Source: Plesiocystis pacifica SIR-1
Lineage (GTDB): Bacteria > Myxococcota_A > Polyangia > Nannocystales > Nannocystaceae
Assembly (NCBI RefSeq): GCF_000170895.1
Contig: NZ_ABCS01000012.1
Coordinates: forward strand, 1 to 64,000
Length of the DNA stretch: 64,000 nt
Direction: 5' to 3'
The notes under the pieces were generated by a model. The model had not been told where the DNA came from and made no database searches. It worked only from the letters and a program-made list of their open reading frames with translations. Below are positions 8,411 through 16,662 of the stretch, one piece after another (the stretch's first letter is position 1; the number at the start of each line of letters is the position of its first letter). Position numbers and translations under genes: made by a program.

Positions 8411-9052
8411 TCACGCGCCGAGGAGGCGGCGCTCGACCAGGGCGGCGCGCAAGCTGGGGGCGTCCACAAAGCGGACGCTCGGCATCCCGAGGGCCTCGGC
8501 GGCCTCGCAGTTGGTCGCGCTGTCGTCGACGAACAAGCAGCCCCCAGGGGGCTGCGTCAGGGCCCGCGCCGCGCCCAGGTAGGCCTCGGCGTCGGGCTTG
8601 CGCACGCCGGTCCGGCACGAGACGAAGCGCCAGCTCATGAAGCGCGAGAGCGTCAGCTTGGCCTCGATCATGCGCCACCACTGCGGGTAGTTGCTCAGCG
8701 CGTGGATCTCGAGGCCGGCTTGGTGCAGCTCGGCCAGCAGCGACTCCATGCCCGGGAGGAAGCGGTAGGCCTCGGCCATGCAGGCGCGCAGGCCGGTGAG
8801 GTCGAGGGGGCGGTCGCCCTTGAAGTAGCGCGCGGCCAGCTCGGCCTCGTCGATCTCGCCGCGCTCGAAGGCCTCCCACACGCCGCGGGCCTTGGCGGCG
8901 AACAGCGCCTCGAGGCTGATGCCGAAAAAATCGGGGACCTCGACGAAGAATGGGTTGTGGACGAGGGTGTCCATGACATCGAGGAACAAAATTGGTCTTT
9001 CGATCAAGTCGGACTCCGATCTCGGGTCGTGTGCAAGGTCATTAACGCGCAT
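8411..9052 (-). CDS. HAD-superfamily phosphatase, similar to plastid FMN hydrolase (cpFHy1)
   Basis: A 213-aa HAD hydrolase. Motif I reads FLDVMDTLV (nucleophile Asp25), motif II is in LSNYPQWW, the motif III Lys is in RKPDAEAY, and motif IV is FVDDSATN. The start of the domain and the phrases DVMDT, PFF-VP-FFG, SNYP and SWRF-SC recall, from memory, the plant chloroplast FMN hydrolase AtcpFHy1 rather than typical bacterial phosphoglycolate phosphatases. The second Asp of the usual DxD is replaced by Met, with Asp one residue later. FMN phosphatase activity is therefore an inference. It diverges from the cytochrome gene at 9112 across about 60 bp of AT-richer DNA. Confidence 0.85.
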   Translation of the reverse strand: MRVNDLAHDPRSESDLIERPILFLDVMDTLVHNPFFVEVPDFFGISLEALFAAKARGVWEAFERGEIDEAELAARYFKGDRPLDLTGLRACMAEAYRFLPGMESLLAELHQAGLEIHALSNYPQWWRMIEAKLTLSRFMSWRFVSCRTGVRKPDAEAYLGAARALTQPPGGCLFVDDSATNCEAAEALGMPSVRFVDAPSLRAALVERRLLGA

Positions 9053-9111
9053 CGCGGCCTTTTCTGCTCCATCATGAAAACAAACATCGAGCTGAAGCGT
9101 CTGGGGTGCCG

Positions 9112-11151
9112 ATGCGCGCTGGAAAGCTGGTCCTCCCGCTCTCGCTCCTCGCCCTGGCGGCCACCTCGATCGGACTGGTCAAGGACGTCGACGCCAAGCA
9201 GCCCATCCCCGAGCCGCAGCAGTTCGTCGACGTCGACGAGCCCTTCATCGACGACTTCCATCACTTCGAGATGGGCATGGAGGGCGTCGCGCTGCCGGAC
9301 TTCCGGCTCAGCGACATGGCCCTCGGCGGCGCGAAGGCCCCGACGGTCGTCCCCCACGTCGGCAGCCACGGCAGCACCGTGGTCGTCGACGATTTTGGCG
9401 TCTTGAGCCTCGACCGAGACAGCGGCGCGCTCGTCCGCAGCGACGCCCAGGGCCAGGTGCTCGCGCGCATGGACCTCAACTCGGGCGCCGGAGAGATCGT
9501 CCGCGACGGGGGGAGCGGCCGGATCTACGTGACGGATCGCCGCGACGATCGCGTGGTCGTGATCGGCGGCGACTCGGCCACGGAGCTGAAGGTCCTCAAT
9601 GGCGCCAAGCTCCACGAGCCCCACGGCCTGGCGCTGAGCCCCGACGGCAAGATCCTCTACGTCACCCTCGTCGCCGACAGCCAGCTCGTCGCCCTCGACA
9701 CCGAGACCATGGCCGAGCGCTGGCGCCTCGAGCTGGCCAACGAGCCCCGCGGCGTGGCCGTGTCGGCCGACGGCTCGACGGCCCTGGTCGGCTTCCTGAC
9801 CACCGGCGCCCTGGCCAGCGTCGAGCTCGGCGGGTCGAGCCCCAACGTCAGCTACGTGGCCCTCGACGCCGGCCAGCGCGGGAGCAGCGACGGCTTCGGC
9901 GGGACCGTGCCCGTCGACCCCACGGTTCAGGGCGACGCCGAGATGCAGCTGGCCGCGGGCAAGCTGCCCTCGGTCAGCGAGGTCGAGGACATCGGCCGTC
10001 GCTTCGCTCGCAACGCCTTCGCCGTCGGCTTCATCGGCGACGACCTCGGCGTCGCGCCGCACCAGTTCAGCTCGCCCCACGCGGCCAGCACCGGCTTCGA
10101 GAGCGAGGGCACCTACGGCGGCGGCGGGGGCTTCCTCGCCCCCATCACCCACCGCCTGGCGATGATCGACGGCGAGGACGCCTTCGCCCCGCGCCTGGCC
10201 TTCGCCGACATCGGGGTGCACCAGCCCCGGGCCATGGCCTACGACGGCGCTGCGGACACGCTCTACGTCGCGGGCTACGGCGACGACAAGGTCCTGGCCA
10301 TCGCCGAGGTCTCCCGTGGCACCATCCACCTCGCGTGGACGAGCTTCGTCAACACCGCGGGCTCCTGCGGCCCCGACGGCCTGGCCGTCGACGGCGGGGA
10401 CCTGGTGGTGCACTGCGAGCTGAGCCGCAACCTCCTGCGCATCGACACCACCAAGGTCGACAGCGGCTTCCCGACGCCGACCGCTGGCCCGGAGCTCGCC
10501 GCCAGCATCCGCACGCCGGCCGAGGCCCGCGGCGCCGACCTGTTCCGCCGCGGCATGGACCACCGCATGTCGGGCGGGGGCTTCCTCGCCTGCGCCAGCT
10601 GCCACCCCGAAGGCCGGACCGACGGCCTGTCCTGGCGCATCGAGGGCCACAACCTGCAGACGCCGCTGCTCGCCGGTCGCCTCGTCGGCAACCACCCCTT
10701 CAAGTGGGACGGCAAGGACAAGGACCTGACCACGAGCTTGACCCACACCATCAGCCGGCTCGGCGGGGCGGGGCTCCAGCCCGGGGAGCTCGCCGACCTC
10801 CAGGCCTACTGCGAGAGCATGCCGCGGCCCGAGGCGCCCAAGGTCGCCGACGCCGACGCGCTGGCCCGCGGGCGGGCGATCTTCGAGAGCGACGAGGCCG
10901 CGTGCAGCGCGTGCCACGAGGGCGAGCTCCTCGCCGACGGCACCCAGCACGGCCTCGAGACCAACATCGGCAAGGTCGACACGCCCTCGCTCATCGGCCT
11001 GGCCCACAGCGCGCCCTACTACCACGACGGCAGCGCCCGCACGCTCCGCGCCCTGCTCACCAACAAGGCGAGCATCCACGACATGGGCCAGACCTCGCAC
11101 CTCTCCGAGGGCGAGATCGCCGACCTGATCGTCTACCTCGAGAGCCTGTGA
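9112..11151 (+). CDS. Exported beta-propeller protein with di-heme cytochrome c domain
   Basis: A 679-aa protein with an N-terminal hydrophobic export signal. Residues about 70-470 consist of repeated YVTN/NHL-like propeller blades (GRIYVTDRRDDRVVVI, KILYVTLVADSQLVAL, DTLYVAGYGDDKVLAI). The C-terminal 200 residues carry two c-type heme sites, CASCH from Cys494 and CSACH from Cys598. This arrangement resembles di-heme cytochrome c peroxidase / MauG-like proteins, including the TPSLIGLAHSAPYYHDGS segment. It should act in the periplasm in electron transfer or peroxide reduction; the partner is unknown. I prefer the ATG at 9112 to a GTG two codons upstream. A propeller lipoprotein gene follows 70 bp downstream, probably in the same transcript. 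Confidence 0.85.
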   Translation: MRAGKLVLPLSLLALAATSIGLVKDVDAKQPIPEPQQFVDVDEPFIDDFHHFEMGMEGVALPDFRLSDMALGGAKAPTVVPHVGSHGSTVVVDDFGVLSLDRDSGALVRSDAQGQVLARMDLNSGAGEIVRDGGSGRIYVTDRRDDRVVVIGGDSATELKVLNGAKLHEPHGLALSPDGKILYVTLVADSQLVALDTETMAERWRLELANEPRGVAVSADGSTALVGFLTTGALASVELGGSSPNVSYVALDAGQRGSSDGFGGTVPVDPTVQGDAEMQLAAGKLPSVSEVEDIGRRFARNAFAVGFIGDDLGVAPHQFSSPHAASTGFESEGTYGGGGGFLAPITHRLAMIDGEDAFAPRLAFADIGVHQPRAMAYDGAADTLYVAGYGDDKVLAIAEVSRGTIHLAWTSFVNTAGSCGPDGLAVDGGDLVVHCELSRNLLRIDTTKVDSGFPTPTAGPELAASIRTPAEARGADLFRRGMDHRMSGGGFLACASCHPEGRTDGLSWRIEGHNLQTPLLAGRLVGNHPFKWDGKDKDLTTSLTHTISRLGGAGLQPGELADLQAYCESMPRPEAPKVADADALARGRAIFESDEAACSACHEGELLADGTQHGLETNIGKVDTPSLIGLAHSAPYYHDGSARTLRALLTNKASIHDMGQTSHLSEGEIADLIVYLESL

Positions 11152-11221
11152 GGCCGCGCCGGGTCCGGCGCGAACGCACGGGCCGACGTACCCTCGTCCG
11201 CTCCACGCACCGACCCTTCGC

Positions 11222-13495
11222 ATGACCTCGCCGCGTCCAGTTCGCCCCCGCTCCTTCGTCGTCCTCGCCTGCCTCGGGTTGGTGGGGACCCTCGCGTGCC
11301 ACCCCAGCGCGGACACGCGGGCGCCCAAGGAAGACGGCGAGCGCTCGAGTCGGCGGGACAACGCGAGCGAGCTCGGCGAGCCTGGCGAGCTCGTCCGCTT
11401 CGCGCCGCACGGCGTCCCGCACACCTCGACGATCTCGGGCATCACCCTCGACCCCACGGGCGAGGCGGCGCTGACCCTCGACGCGGCGGGCGGGCTGCGC
11501 TTTTGGTCGGCCCTCGACGGGAGCGCCGAGCCCCTGGTGGTGCCGATCCGCGACCCCCGGGGCATGGCCCTGATCCGCGCGGGCGAGGGCTGGACCCTGG
11601 CCCTGCTCGACGCCGCGGGCGGGGTCCGGATCGTGAGCGTGGACGCCGACGGCTCCATGCGCCCGCGCTCGAGCCTCGCGCCCACGGACCCGCTGCGCTC
11701 GATCGTGCTCGTCCCGGGCTCGGCCGGCGAAGGCGAGAGCTCGACGCCCGCGCGCCTGGTCGCGATCGGGGCCGACCACGTCCTGCGCGTCCACGACCTC
11801 GACGGCCGCGAGCTCGGCCGCGTCGAAGAGGAGGGCCTGCGCCTCGACGACCTGCGCGTGACCGTCGACGCCGAGGGCGTGGCCCGAGTCTTCGCCCTGA
11901 CCACCGGGGTGTTCAACGCCGCCGAGGGCCGCTTCGGCACGCAGATCATCGCCGTCGACGTGAGCGCCAAGGCGCCCCAGCTGGGCAAGCAGCGGCGCGA
12001 GGTCTTCGTCGACTCGCCGCCCGTGCGCGACAACCCGAGCCTGTCCCCCGACGGGCGCACGGCGGTGCTCGTCCAGCGCCAGCGCTCGGGCACGGGGGCG
12101 TGGAAGGTGCTCGCCACCCAGCTCGACGACGGCCGCACGCTGGCCCTCGACTCGGGCATGCTCAACGGCGCCCAGCCGCGGGTCACCGTGCTGCCCCGGG
12201 GCCGCGTGCTGCTCGACGACGGCACCGGCATGGGCCGCCTCGCCGACCTGGCGAATGAGGTCGTCGAGGCCGTGCCCGTGCGCCCCAGCGGCAACGTCAA
12301 CCACCTGCTCACGACCTCCGCGGGCAGCACCCGGGCAGGCGCCGTGGGCCCCTGGCTCCTCGTCCAGGGCCTGGGCGAGGCGGCCGGTTCCCGGGGCGCG
12401 AAGCTGGGCCGGGGCGACGTCGACGCGGGGATCTACCTGGGCTACGAGCCCATCAACGTGATGACCGCGGGCCTCGACGCCGACGCCAGCCACGTGACCT
12501 GGCAGCTCGGCGATCGCGTCGTGGTCGAGGCCGTGGGCACCGGCGAGATCCACGAGGTCCCGGGCACCCGCGGGCGCGCGGCCCAGTTCGTCGACTTCGT
12601 CGACCCCGACACCCTCGTGCTGACGGAGTGGAACGGCAAGGTCGAGCTGCTGCGCTGGGCCGACGGCGCGTCCGTGGGCGGTGCCGACATCAACAACAAC
12701 ATCCAGCAGGCCGAGTTCGCCGGCGACGGCCGCGGCTCGGGCGTGCTCGTGCTGCGCACCAACCTGTGGCAGAACCCGACCCTGGTCGAGGTCGACGACG
12801 CCCGGCTGAGCTCCGTGCTGATGATGCCCGGGGCGACGAGCATGGCCGGCCCCTGGCTGCCGGCGGCGACGCTGGCGGAGCCGGGGGGTTTTCAGGCCGA
12901 CTGGGGCGTGTGGAGCCTCGACGATCGCTCGCGCTTCAACCTCGCGACCGCGGCAGAGCTGCGCGGCGCCAACGTGGTCGAGGTCGAGTCGGACTCCGAG
13001 GTCCCCATCGGCCCCTACGAGCACATCCGCGCCGACGGGGTCGAGCGCGTGTGGTGGGTGCGGACCACGGGCAACCGCCCGACGCTGCATTGGGCCGAGG
13101 CCGACGCGCTGATGAAGCTCGAGGACGCGAGCAAGCTCGAGGACCTGGTGACCAAGCACGAGCTCGGCGTGGGCTTTGTCGTCCAGCTCCGGCCCAGCCC
13201 CGACGGTGGGCTGCTCGCGGTGGTCCAGCAGCGCGACCCCGGGGCCGTGATCACGGTCCTCGACGTCGCCGACATGCGCACGCTGTGGGCCCTGCCCATC
13301 CCCTCTGCCCTGAATCTCGATTGGGCCGACAACGGCGGGAGTGTGGTCATTGCCAGCGGAGCGGCGGGGGGTGCCGTGTTTGACAGTCGCACGGGCGAAA
13401 TTCAGAGCGCTCGCTGTGGCATGGCCTTTCAAGCCCTGGAGACTCCTCCAGTCATGATGGGGAGCTCGGGACCCTTCAACGTGTGTGGGCTGTGA
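11222..13495 (+). CDS. Large beta-propeller lipoprotein, unknown function
   Basis: A 757-aa predicted lipoprotein (lipobox GTLAC, Cys26). The body is made of WD40/YVTN-like repeats, each with a short strand rich in Leu/Val and a closing Asp-Gly turn (LTLDAAGGLRFWS, VLRVHDLDGREL, VVVEAVGTGEIHEV, AVITVLDVADMRTLW), enough for two propellers. No catalytic motif is evident. It lies 70 bp downstream of the propeller/di-heme cytochrome, so the two may form a periplasmic complex with the propellers serving as docking surfaces. The ATG at 11222 directly precedes the signal sequence. The last ~60 residues have a lower G+C third position than the rest. Confidence 0.75.
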   Translation: MTSPRPVRPRSFVVLACLGLVGTLACHPSADTRAPKEDGERSSRRDNASELGEPGELVRFAPHGVPHTSTISGITLDPTGEAALTLDAAGGLRFWSALDGSAEPLVVPIRDPRGMALIRAGEGWTLALLDAAGGVRIVSVDADGSMRPRSSLAPTDPLRSIVLVPGSAGEGESSTPARLVAIGADHVLRVHDLDGRELGRVEEEGLRLDDLRVTVDAEGVARVFALTTGVFNAAEGRFGTQIIAVDVSAKAPQLGKQRREVFVDSPPVRDNPSLSPDGRTAVLVQRQRSGTGAWKVLATQLDDGRTLALDSGMLNGAQPRVTVLPRGRVLLDDGTGMGRLADLANEVVEAVPVRPSGNVNHLLTTSAGSTRAGAVGPWLLVQGLGEAAGSRGAKLGRGDVDAGIYLGYEPINVMTAGLDADASHVTWQLGDRVVVEAVGTGEIHEVPGTRGRAAQFVDFVDPDTLVLTEWNGKVELLRWADGASVGGADINNNIQQAEFAGDGRGSGVLVLRTNLWQNPTLVEVDDARLSSVLMMPGATSMAGPWLPAATLAEPGGFQADWGVWSLDDRSRFNLATAAELRGANVVEVESDSEVPIGPYEHIRADGVERVWWVRTTGNRPTLHWAEADALMKLEDASKLEDLVTKHELGVGFVVQLRPSPDGGLLAVVQQRDPGAVITVLDVADMRTLWALPIPSALNLDWADNGGSVVIASGAAGGAVFDSRTGEIQSARCGMAFQALETPPVMMGSSGPFNVCGL

Positions 13496-13599
13496 GCCTC
13501 GCCATTGAGTCTCGAGAGCCTTCCCCCCGAGCCCTGCTGCGTGCACCAATGACCCCGACCAGCGGTGGGGCTGAGGCGCGGCTTCTCCGGCATGGTGAA

Positions 13600-13628
13600 T
13601 TGACAATTTAGGTCACAGAACGTAGATC
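13600..13628 (+). promoter_or_regulatory. Candidate sigma-70-type promoter upstream of the response regulator
   Basis: A perfect -35 hexamer TTGACA (13600-13605) is separated by 17 bp from a weak -10 TAGATC (13623-13628). It sits in an AT-richer 200-bp stretch with no gene, followed by a direct repeat of GATGAGTT (13631-13638 and 13642-13649) and a small hairpin. If used, it gives a leader of about 160 nt before the regulator start. The -10 matches only 3 of 6 positions, so this is tentative. Confidence 0.4.
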
Positions 13629-13655
13629 TCGATGAGTTGTAGATGAGTTAGAGAA

Positions 13656-13671
13656 CAGGCAGATATGCCTG
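13656..13671 (+). other. Perfect 6-bp hairpin with GATA loop in the response-regulator leader
   Basis: CAGGCA (13656-13661), loop GATA, TGCCTG (13666-13671). No T-run follows. Together with the upstream direct repeats it marks a structured or protein-bound leader. Apart from these elements and the candidate promoter, the 300 bp between 13496 and 13795 hold no gene I can support. Confidence 0.4.
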
Positions 13672-13795
13672 GTAGTACCCGACCCATAGGTTGGCCCACC
13701 GCGAGGCTGGGATGACGCGGGCGGATTTGAGTGGCACACCAGAGACTGCGGCAAGCAGACGCGCACGCGCCGGCCGGAGTGAGGTTTACGGCAAG

Positions 13796-14674
13796 ATGTG
13801 GGTTCGAGCAGCCGCTTTCTCGAGGATGTCCAACGCCCGAAATGCGCCACGGCCGGTTGCCCTGATCGTCGATCATGACGAAGATCAGCGTGAATTGACC
13901 ATGGAGATCGTCGAGTCTCTCGGTCATGAACTGCAAGTAGTGGATTCACAACGCGAGGCGGAGGCGGCGCTCGCGGATACGCTCTATGACTATGCCCTCG
14001 TCGACCTCGAGATCCCCCTGGACCGCGGCCGCGAGCCCCGGGTCGAGCGCGGCCTGAACCTCATCAGCCACGCGGCCAAGCTGCCCGAGGCGCGGCGCCC
14101 CGGGGTCATCGCCACGACCCGACTGGGCGTCGACCACGTGCTGTGCCGGCGGGCCTTCCGGGCGGGCGCCGACGACTTCCTCAAGAAGCCCTACGCCCGC
14201 GAGTCGGAGTGGCCGGCCCCTCGGGTCCAGCGCTTGCTCCGGACCCTGCGAGGGCGCCGCGAGCGAGACAGCGAGAGCGCCGAGGCGCGGGTCCCCGGCG
14301 AGGAGAGCGACGCGGTCGTCGTGCTGCTCGGCCGGGAGCGTCGGCGCCGGAGCTTGCTGGAGATCGACGGCCGGCCCCTGGCCCTGGCGCGCCAGCAGTT
14401 TTGGCTGTTCGCGCAGCTGTGCGCCCACGCCCGCCATCACCCCGGCGAGTTCGTGATGCTCCGGCACATCCCGGGCCTCGGCGGCGGCTACCGCCAGGCG
14501 CTCAGCCGCATGCACCAGTCCTTCGAGGATCAGCTCCCCGGGGCGTGGTCGCGGCTCATCGAACGAGACGAGCGCGGCGGCGTGCGGCTGTGCGTGGGAC
14601 CCAACGCGATCCACGTCGCGCCGGGGGACCGCAGCAGCATGGAGCTCGAGCGGTTGCTCGCGACGCCGCGCTAG
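13796..14674 (+). CDS. Orphan response regulator with an atypical winged-helix-like C-terminus
   Basis: A protein of about 292 aa. The receiver domain begins at [12 protein letters not shown] and carries the phospho-acceptor Asp in YALVDLEIP and the conserved Lys in DDFLKKPYA. After a charged linker, the C-terminal ~100 residues ([18 protein letters not shown] to VRLCVG) have the strand-helix pattern of an OmpR-type winged helix but are diverged, so DNA binding is inferred. No sensor kinase is adjacent. I prefer the ATG at 13796 because GGAG/GAGG lies about 11 bases upstream; the ATG at 13826 is the alternative. Upstream lies a 300-bp AT-richer region with a promoter-like sequence. Confidence 0.75.
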   Translation: MWVRAAAFSRMSNARNAPRPVALIVDHDEDQRELTMEIVESLGHELQVVDSQREAEAALADTLYDYALVDLEIPLDRGREPRVERGLNLISHAAKLPEARRPGVIATTRLGVDHVLCRRAFRAGADDFLKKPYARESEWPAPRVQRLLRTLRGRRERDSESAEARVPGEESDAVVVLLGRERRRRSLLEIDGRPLALARQQFWLFAQLCAHARHHPGEFVMLRHIPGLGGGYRQALSRMHQSFEDQLPGAWSRLIERDERGGVRLCVGPNAIHVAPGDRSSMELERLLATPR

Positions 14675-14778
14675 CAGTCGCCCACCCCGGCCACGCCGGG
14701 ACCCATGATCCAGGAAAGCGTCGTCCACGGACTCAGCTGGCGTTGAACCCGTGGGCGGCTGCCTTTCTCGGTAGGCTG

Positions 14779-15681
14779 CTAGCCCAGCAGCGCGAAGGAC
14801 TGGTCGTTGCGCGCGAGCAGGCTGCCGTCGGCGGCGTAGAGGGCCCGGCGCTCGTTGACGAAGCCGCCCCCGGCGTGCTCGGTGAAGGCCTCGAAGTACA
14901 GCGGCTCGGCCGCGGGCAGCGGCGCCGTCGGCAGGGGCGGGAAGTAGCAGCGAAAGTCGACGGTGGCCGAGGGGCGGATGCGCGTGGCGGCGGTCATGTG
15001 CGCCGGCCAGTAGGCGTCGATGAGCGCGATGAGCTCGGGCAGGCCCAGGGGCGCGCTCGCGTCGGTGGCGTTGCGAAAGCGGATCCAGCCCGTGGTCTCG
15101 AAGCGCTGGGGGGCCTCGGCGGTCGCTCGGCCCGGGGCGCTGCTCGTGACCCGGTACTCCATGTGGCTCGAGAAGGGCACGAACAGGCGCTGCTGGGGGA
15201 TCGGCGGGACGTCGGGCCAGGCCGGGGCGGTGCGCCGAGGGGGCGGCGCGGCCAGCTGAATGTCGTGGGTCTCCGGGCGGCCGTGGGCGGCGATGCCGGT
15301 GGCCTGAGCGACGACCCGACCCTTTTGGGTCAAGGCGACGCCGAGGCTGCTGAGGCTGCGACCGCGGCGGAGCACGGCGGCCTCGAGCTGCGCGGGGCCG
15401 ACGAGCAGCGGCGCGGGCAGCTGGGCCATGATCGAGCGCAGCGGCCGAGGCTGCTCGTCGTCGTGGACGGCGTCGCGGACCTGCTCCATGGCGCGGACCA
15501 TCAGGCCGATCGCCAACCCTCCAAAGGCGCCCCGCCCCTGCTGCCAGCCGTCGTGGATGTCCGTGCGCAGGGCGAGGGTCTCAACCCCGTCCTCGGGCTC
15601 GGCTGCGGCCTCGAGTCGCGTCATGGCCGCGAAGGCGGGCAGTCCGAGGCGCGCGGGATCGGAGTTGGGATCGTCGGCCAT
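14779..15681 (-). CDS. Acyl-CoA thioesterase-like protein (double hotdog)
   Basis: A 300-aa protein with the pattern of TesB-like / Acyl-CoA_TE family members. The N-terminal hotdog (about 30-125) has the block GWQQGRGAFGG-AIG-MVRAM and a LRSIMAQLPAPLLVGPAQLE strand pair; the second hotdog runs to the C-terminus with ATVDFRCYFP and FVNERRALYAADGSLLA. Such proteins hydrolyse acyl-CoA thioesters; chain length and substrate cannot be read from the sequence. I chose the ATG at 15681; an in-frame TTG at 15720 would add 13 residues. It lies 45 bp after the hydrolase gene at 15727 on the same strand and is probably cotranscribed with it. Confidence 0.8.
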   Translation of the reverse strand: MADDPNSDPARLGLPAFAAMTRLEAAAEPEDGVETLALRTDIHDGWQQGRGAFGGLAIGLMVRAMEQVRDAVHDDEQPRPLRSIMAQLPAPLLVGPAQLEAAVLRRGRSLSSLGVALTQKGRVVAQATGIAAHGRPETHDIQLAAPPPRRTAPAWPDVPPIPQQRLFVPFSSHMEYRVTSSAPGRATAEAPQRFETTGWIRFRNATDASAPLGLPELIALIDAYWPAHMTAATRIRPSATVDFRCYFPPLPTAPLPAAEPLYFEAFTEHAGGGFVNERRALYAADGSLLARNDQSFALLG

Positions 15682-15726
15682 GAGCGCGCGGATGATTGGC
15701 GAGGGCGACCTCGCGGTCAAGCTGAC

Positions 15727-16533
15727 CTACCCGAGTGAGCGGCCGAGTGAGCGGCCGAGTGAGCGGCCGAGTGAGCGGCCGAGTGAGCGGTCGGCCCACG
15801 GTTGGCCGCGCTGCAGCAGCTCGGTCCACAGCCGCGTCCACGTGTCCCAGTCGTGGCCGCCGGGCACGCGCGCGACCCGGTGCTGGGGGAGCGCGCGGGC
15901 GAGCAAGCCGTGCCCCGCCGCGCCGAAGTCGGCCTCGCCGTAGAGCAGGTGCAGGTCGTGGGCGCTGCCCCGTCCGTTGCGGAGCTCGCGGGCGAGCTCG
16001 GCCCACAGCGAGACGTCCCAGCGCGCCGTCGCTTCGCTCGCGCGCGGGCGCCACGCGAGCAGCCCGCCGGCCTCGTCGATCTCTCGGATCAGCCGCCGTC
16101 GACCCAGGTAGGGCGCCAGCGCGATCACCCCGTGGACCGCCCGGGGTCGGGCCTGGGCGGTCAACAGCGCTCCCAGACCGCCCAGGGAGATGCCCATGAG
16201 CCAGACCTGCTCGTAGCGCGGCCCGTACTCGGCGAGCACGTCCTCGAGCATGCGCGGCACGAGGGTGCGGTGGCGGTAGTAGCCAAAGTGGGCGTCGACC
16301 TCGAGGACGTCGGGGGCGCCCGAGGGGCCAGCCTGGGCCAGGTCGACGAAGCCGTGCTCGGCGAAGGTGCCGATGCGCTCGCCAGCGCCGGGCAGCATCA
16401 CGAGCAAGCGCGTGGTCCCGGGCTCGCCGGGGTGCAAGCGCGCGCTCAGTGCCGCCTCGGGGTCGATGGCGCTGGCGCCCAGGCAGTTGGCGACGGTCGA
16501 GAGCAGCGCGCGGGTCGGCTCGATGAGGCCCAC
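15727..16533 (-). CDS. Alpha/beta hydrolase with a RSLG tandem-repeat tail
   Basis: A 268-aa alpha/beta-hydrolase fold protein. The nucleophile elbow is GISLGG (Ser within WLMGISLGGLGALL, about residue 115), the late acid Asp probably lies in LLYGEADFG, and His in VPGGHDWDTW. The protein ends in five copies of a four-residue unit (RSLG) encoded by a 12-bp tandem repeat, giving a basic, flexible C-terminus that is not part of the fold. No signal peptide is evident. Substrate unknown; an esterase or lipase-like role on lipids is possible given the neighbouring thioesterase and lipid ABC transporter. Confidence 0.78.
   Translation of the reverse strand: MGLIEPTRALLSTVANCLGASAIDPEAALSARLHPGEPGTTRLLVMLPGAGERIGTFAEHGFVDLAQAGPSGAPDVLEVDAHFGYYRHRTLVPRMLEDVLAEYGPRYEQVWLMGISLGGLGALLTAQARPRAVHGVIALAPYLGRRRLIREIDEAGGLLAWRPRASEATARWDVSLWAELARELRNGRGSAHDLHLLYGEADFGAAGHGLLARALPQHRVARVPGGHDWDTWTRLWTELLQRGQPWADRSLGRSLGRSLGRSLGRSLG
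15733..15792. repeat. Five tandem copies of a 12-bp repeat in a hydrolase C-terminus
   Basis: Units GAGTGAGCGGCC at 15733-15744, 15745-15756, 15757-15768 and 15769-15780, with a fifth at 15781-15792 differing by one base (GGTC). They encode RSLG repeats ending four bases before the stop codon of the leftward hydrolase gene. The near-identity of the copies suggests recent slippage or expansion, and copy-number changes stay in frame. Confidence 0.9.
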
Positions 16534-16662
16534 CCAGGGCTCCTAGCAGCTGGAGGGTCGCCTTCAAGGAAGGGGTCGCCTGGGTCCGGGATCGAGGCGT
16601 TTCGTGACCGGGCCGCGGGGGGTCGGGCGAGGCGGCGCTTCGCTCGGCGGCGCTCGGTGGCA

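Noticed and set aside
13608-13949. Two short leftward reading frames in the spacer before the response regulator
   Set aside because: They overlap the receiver-domain coding sequence on the other strand, have no ribosome site and resemble no protein.
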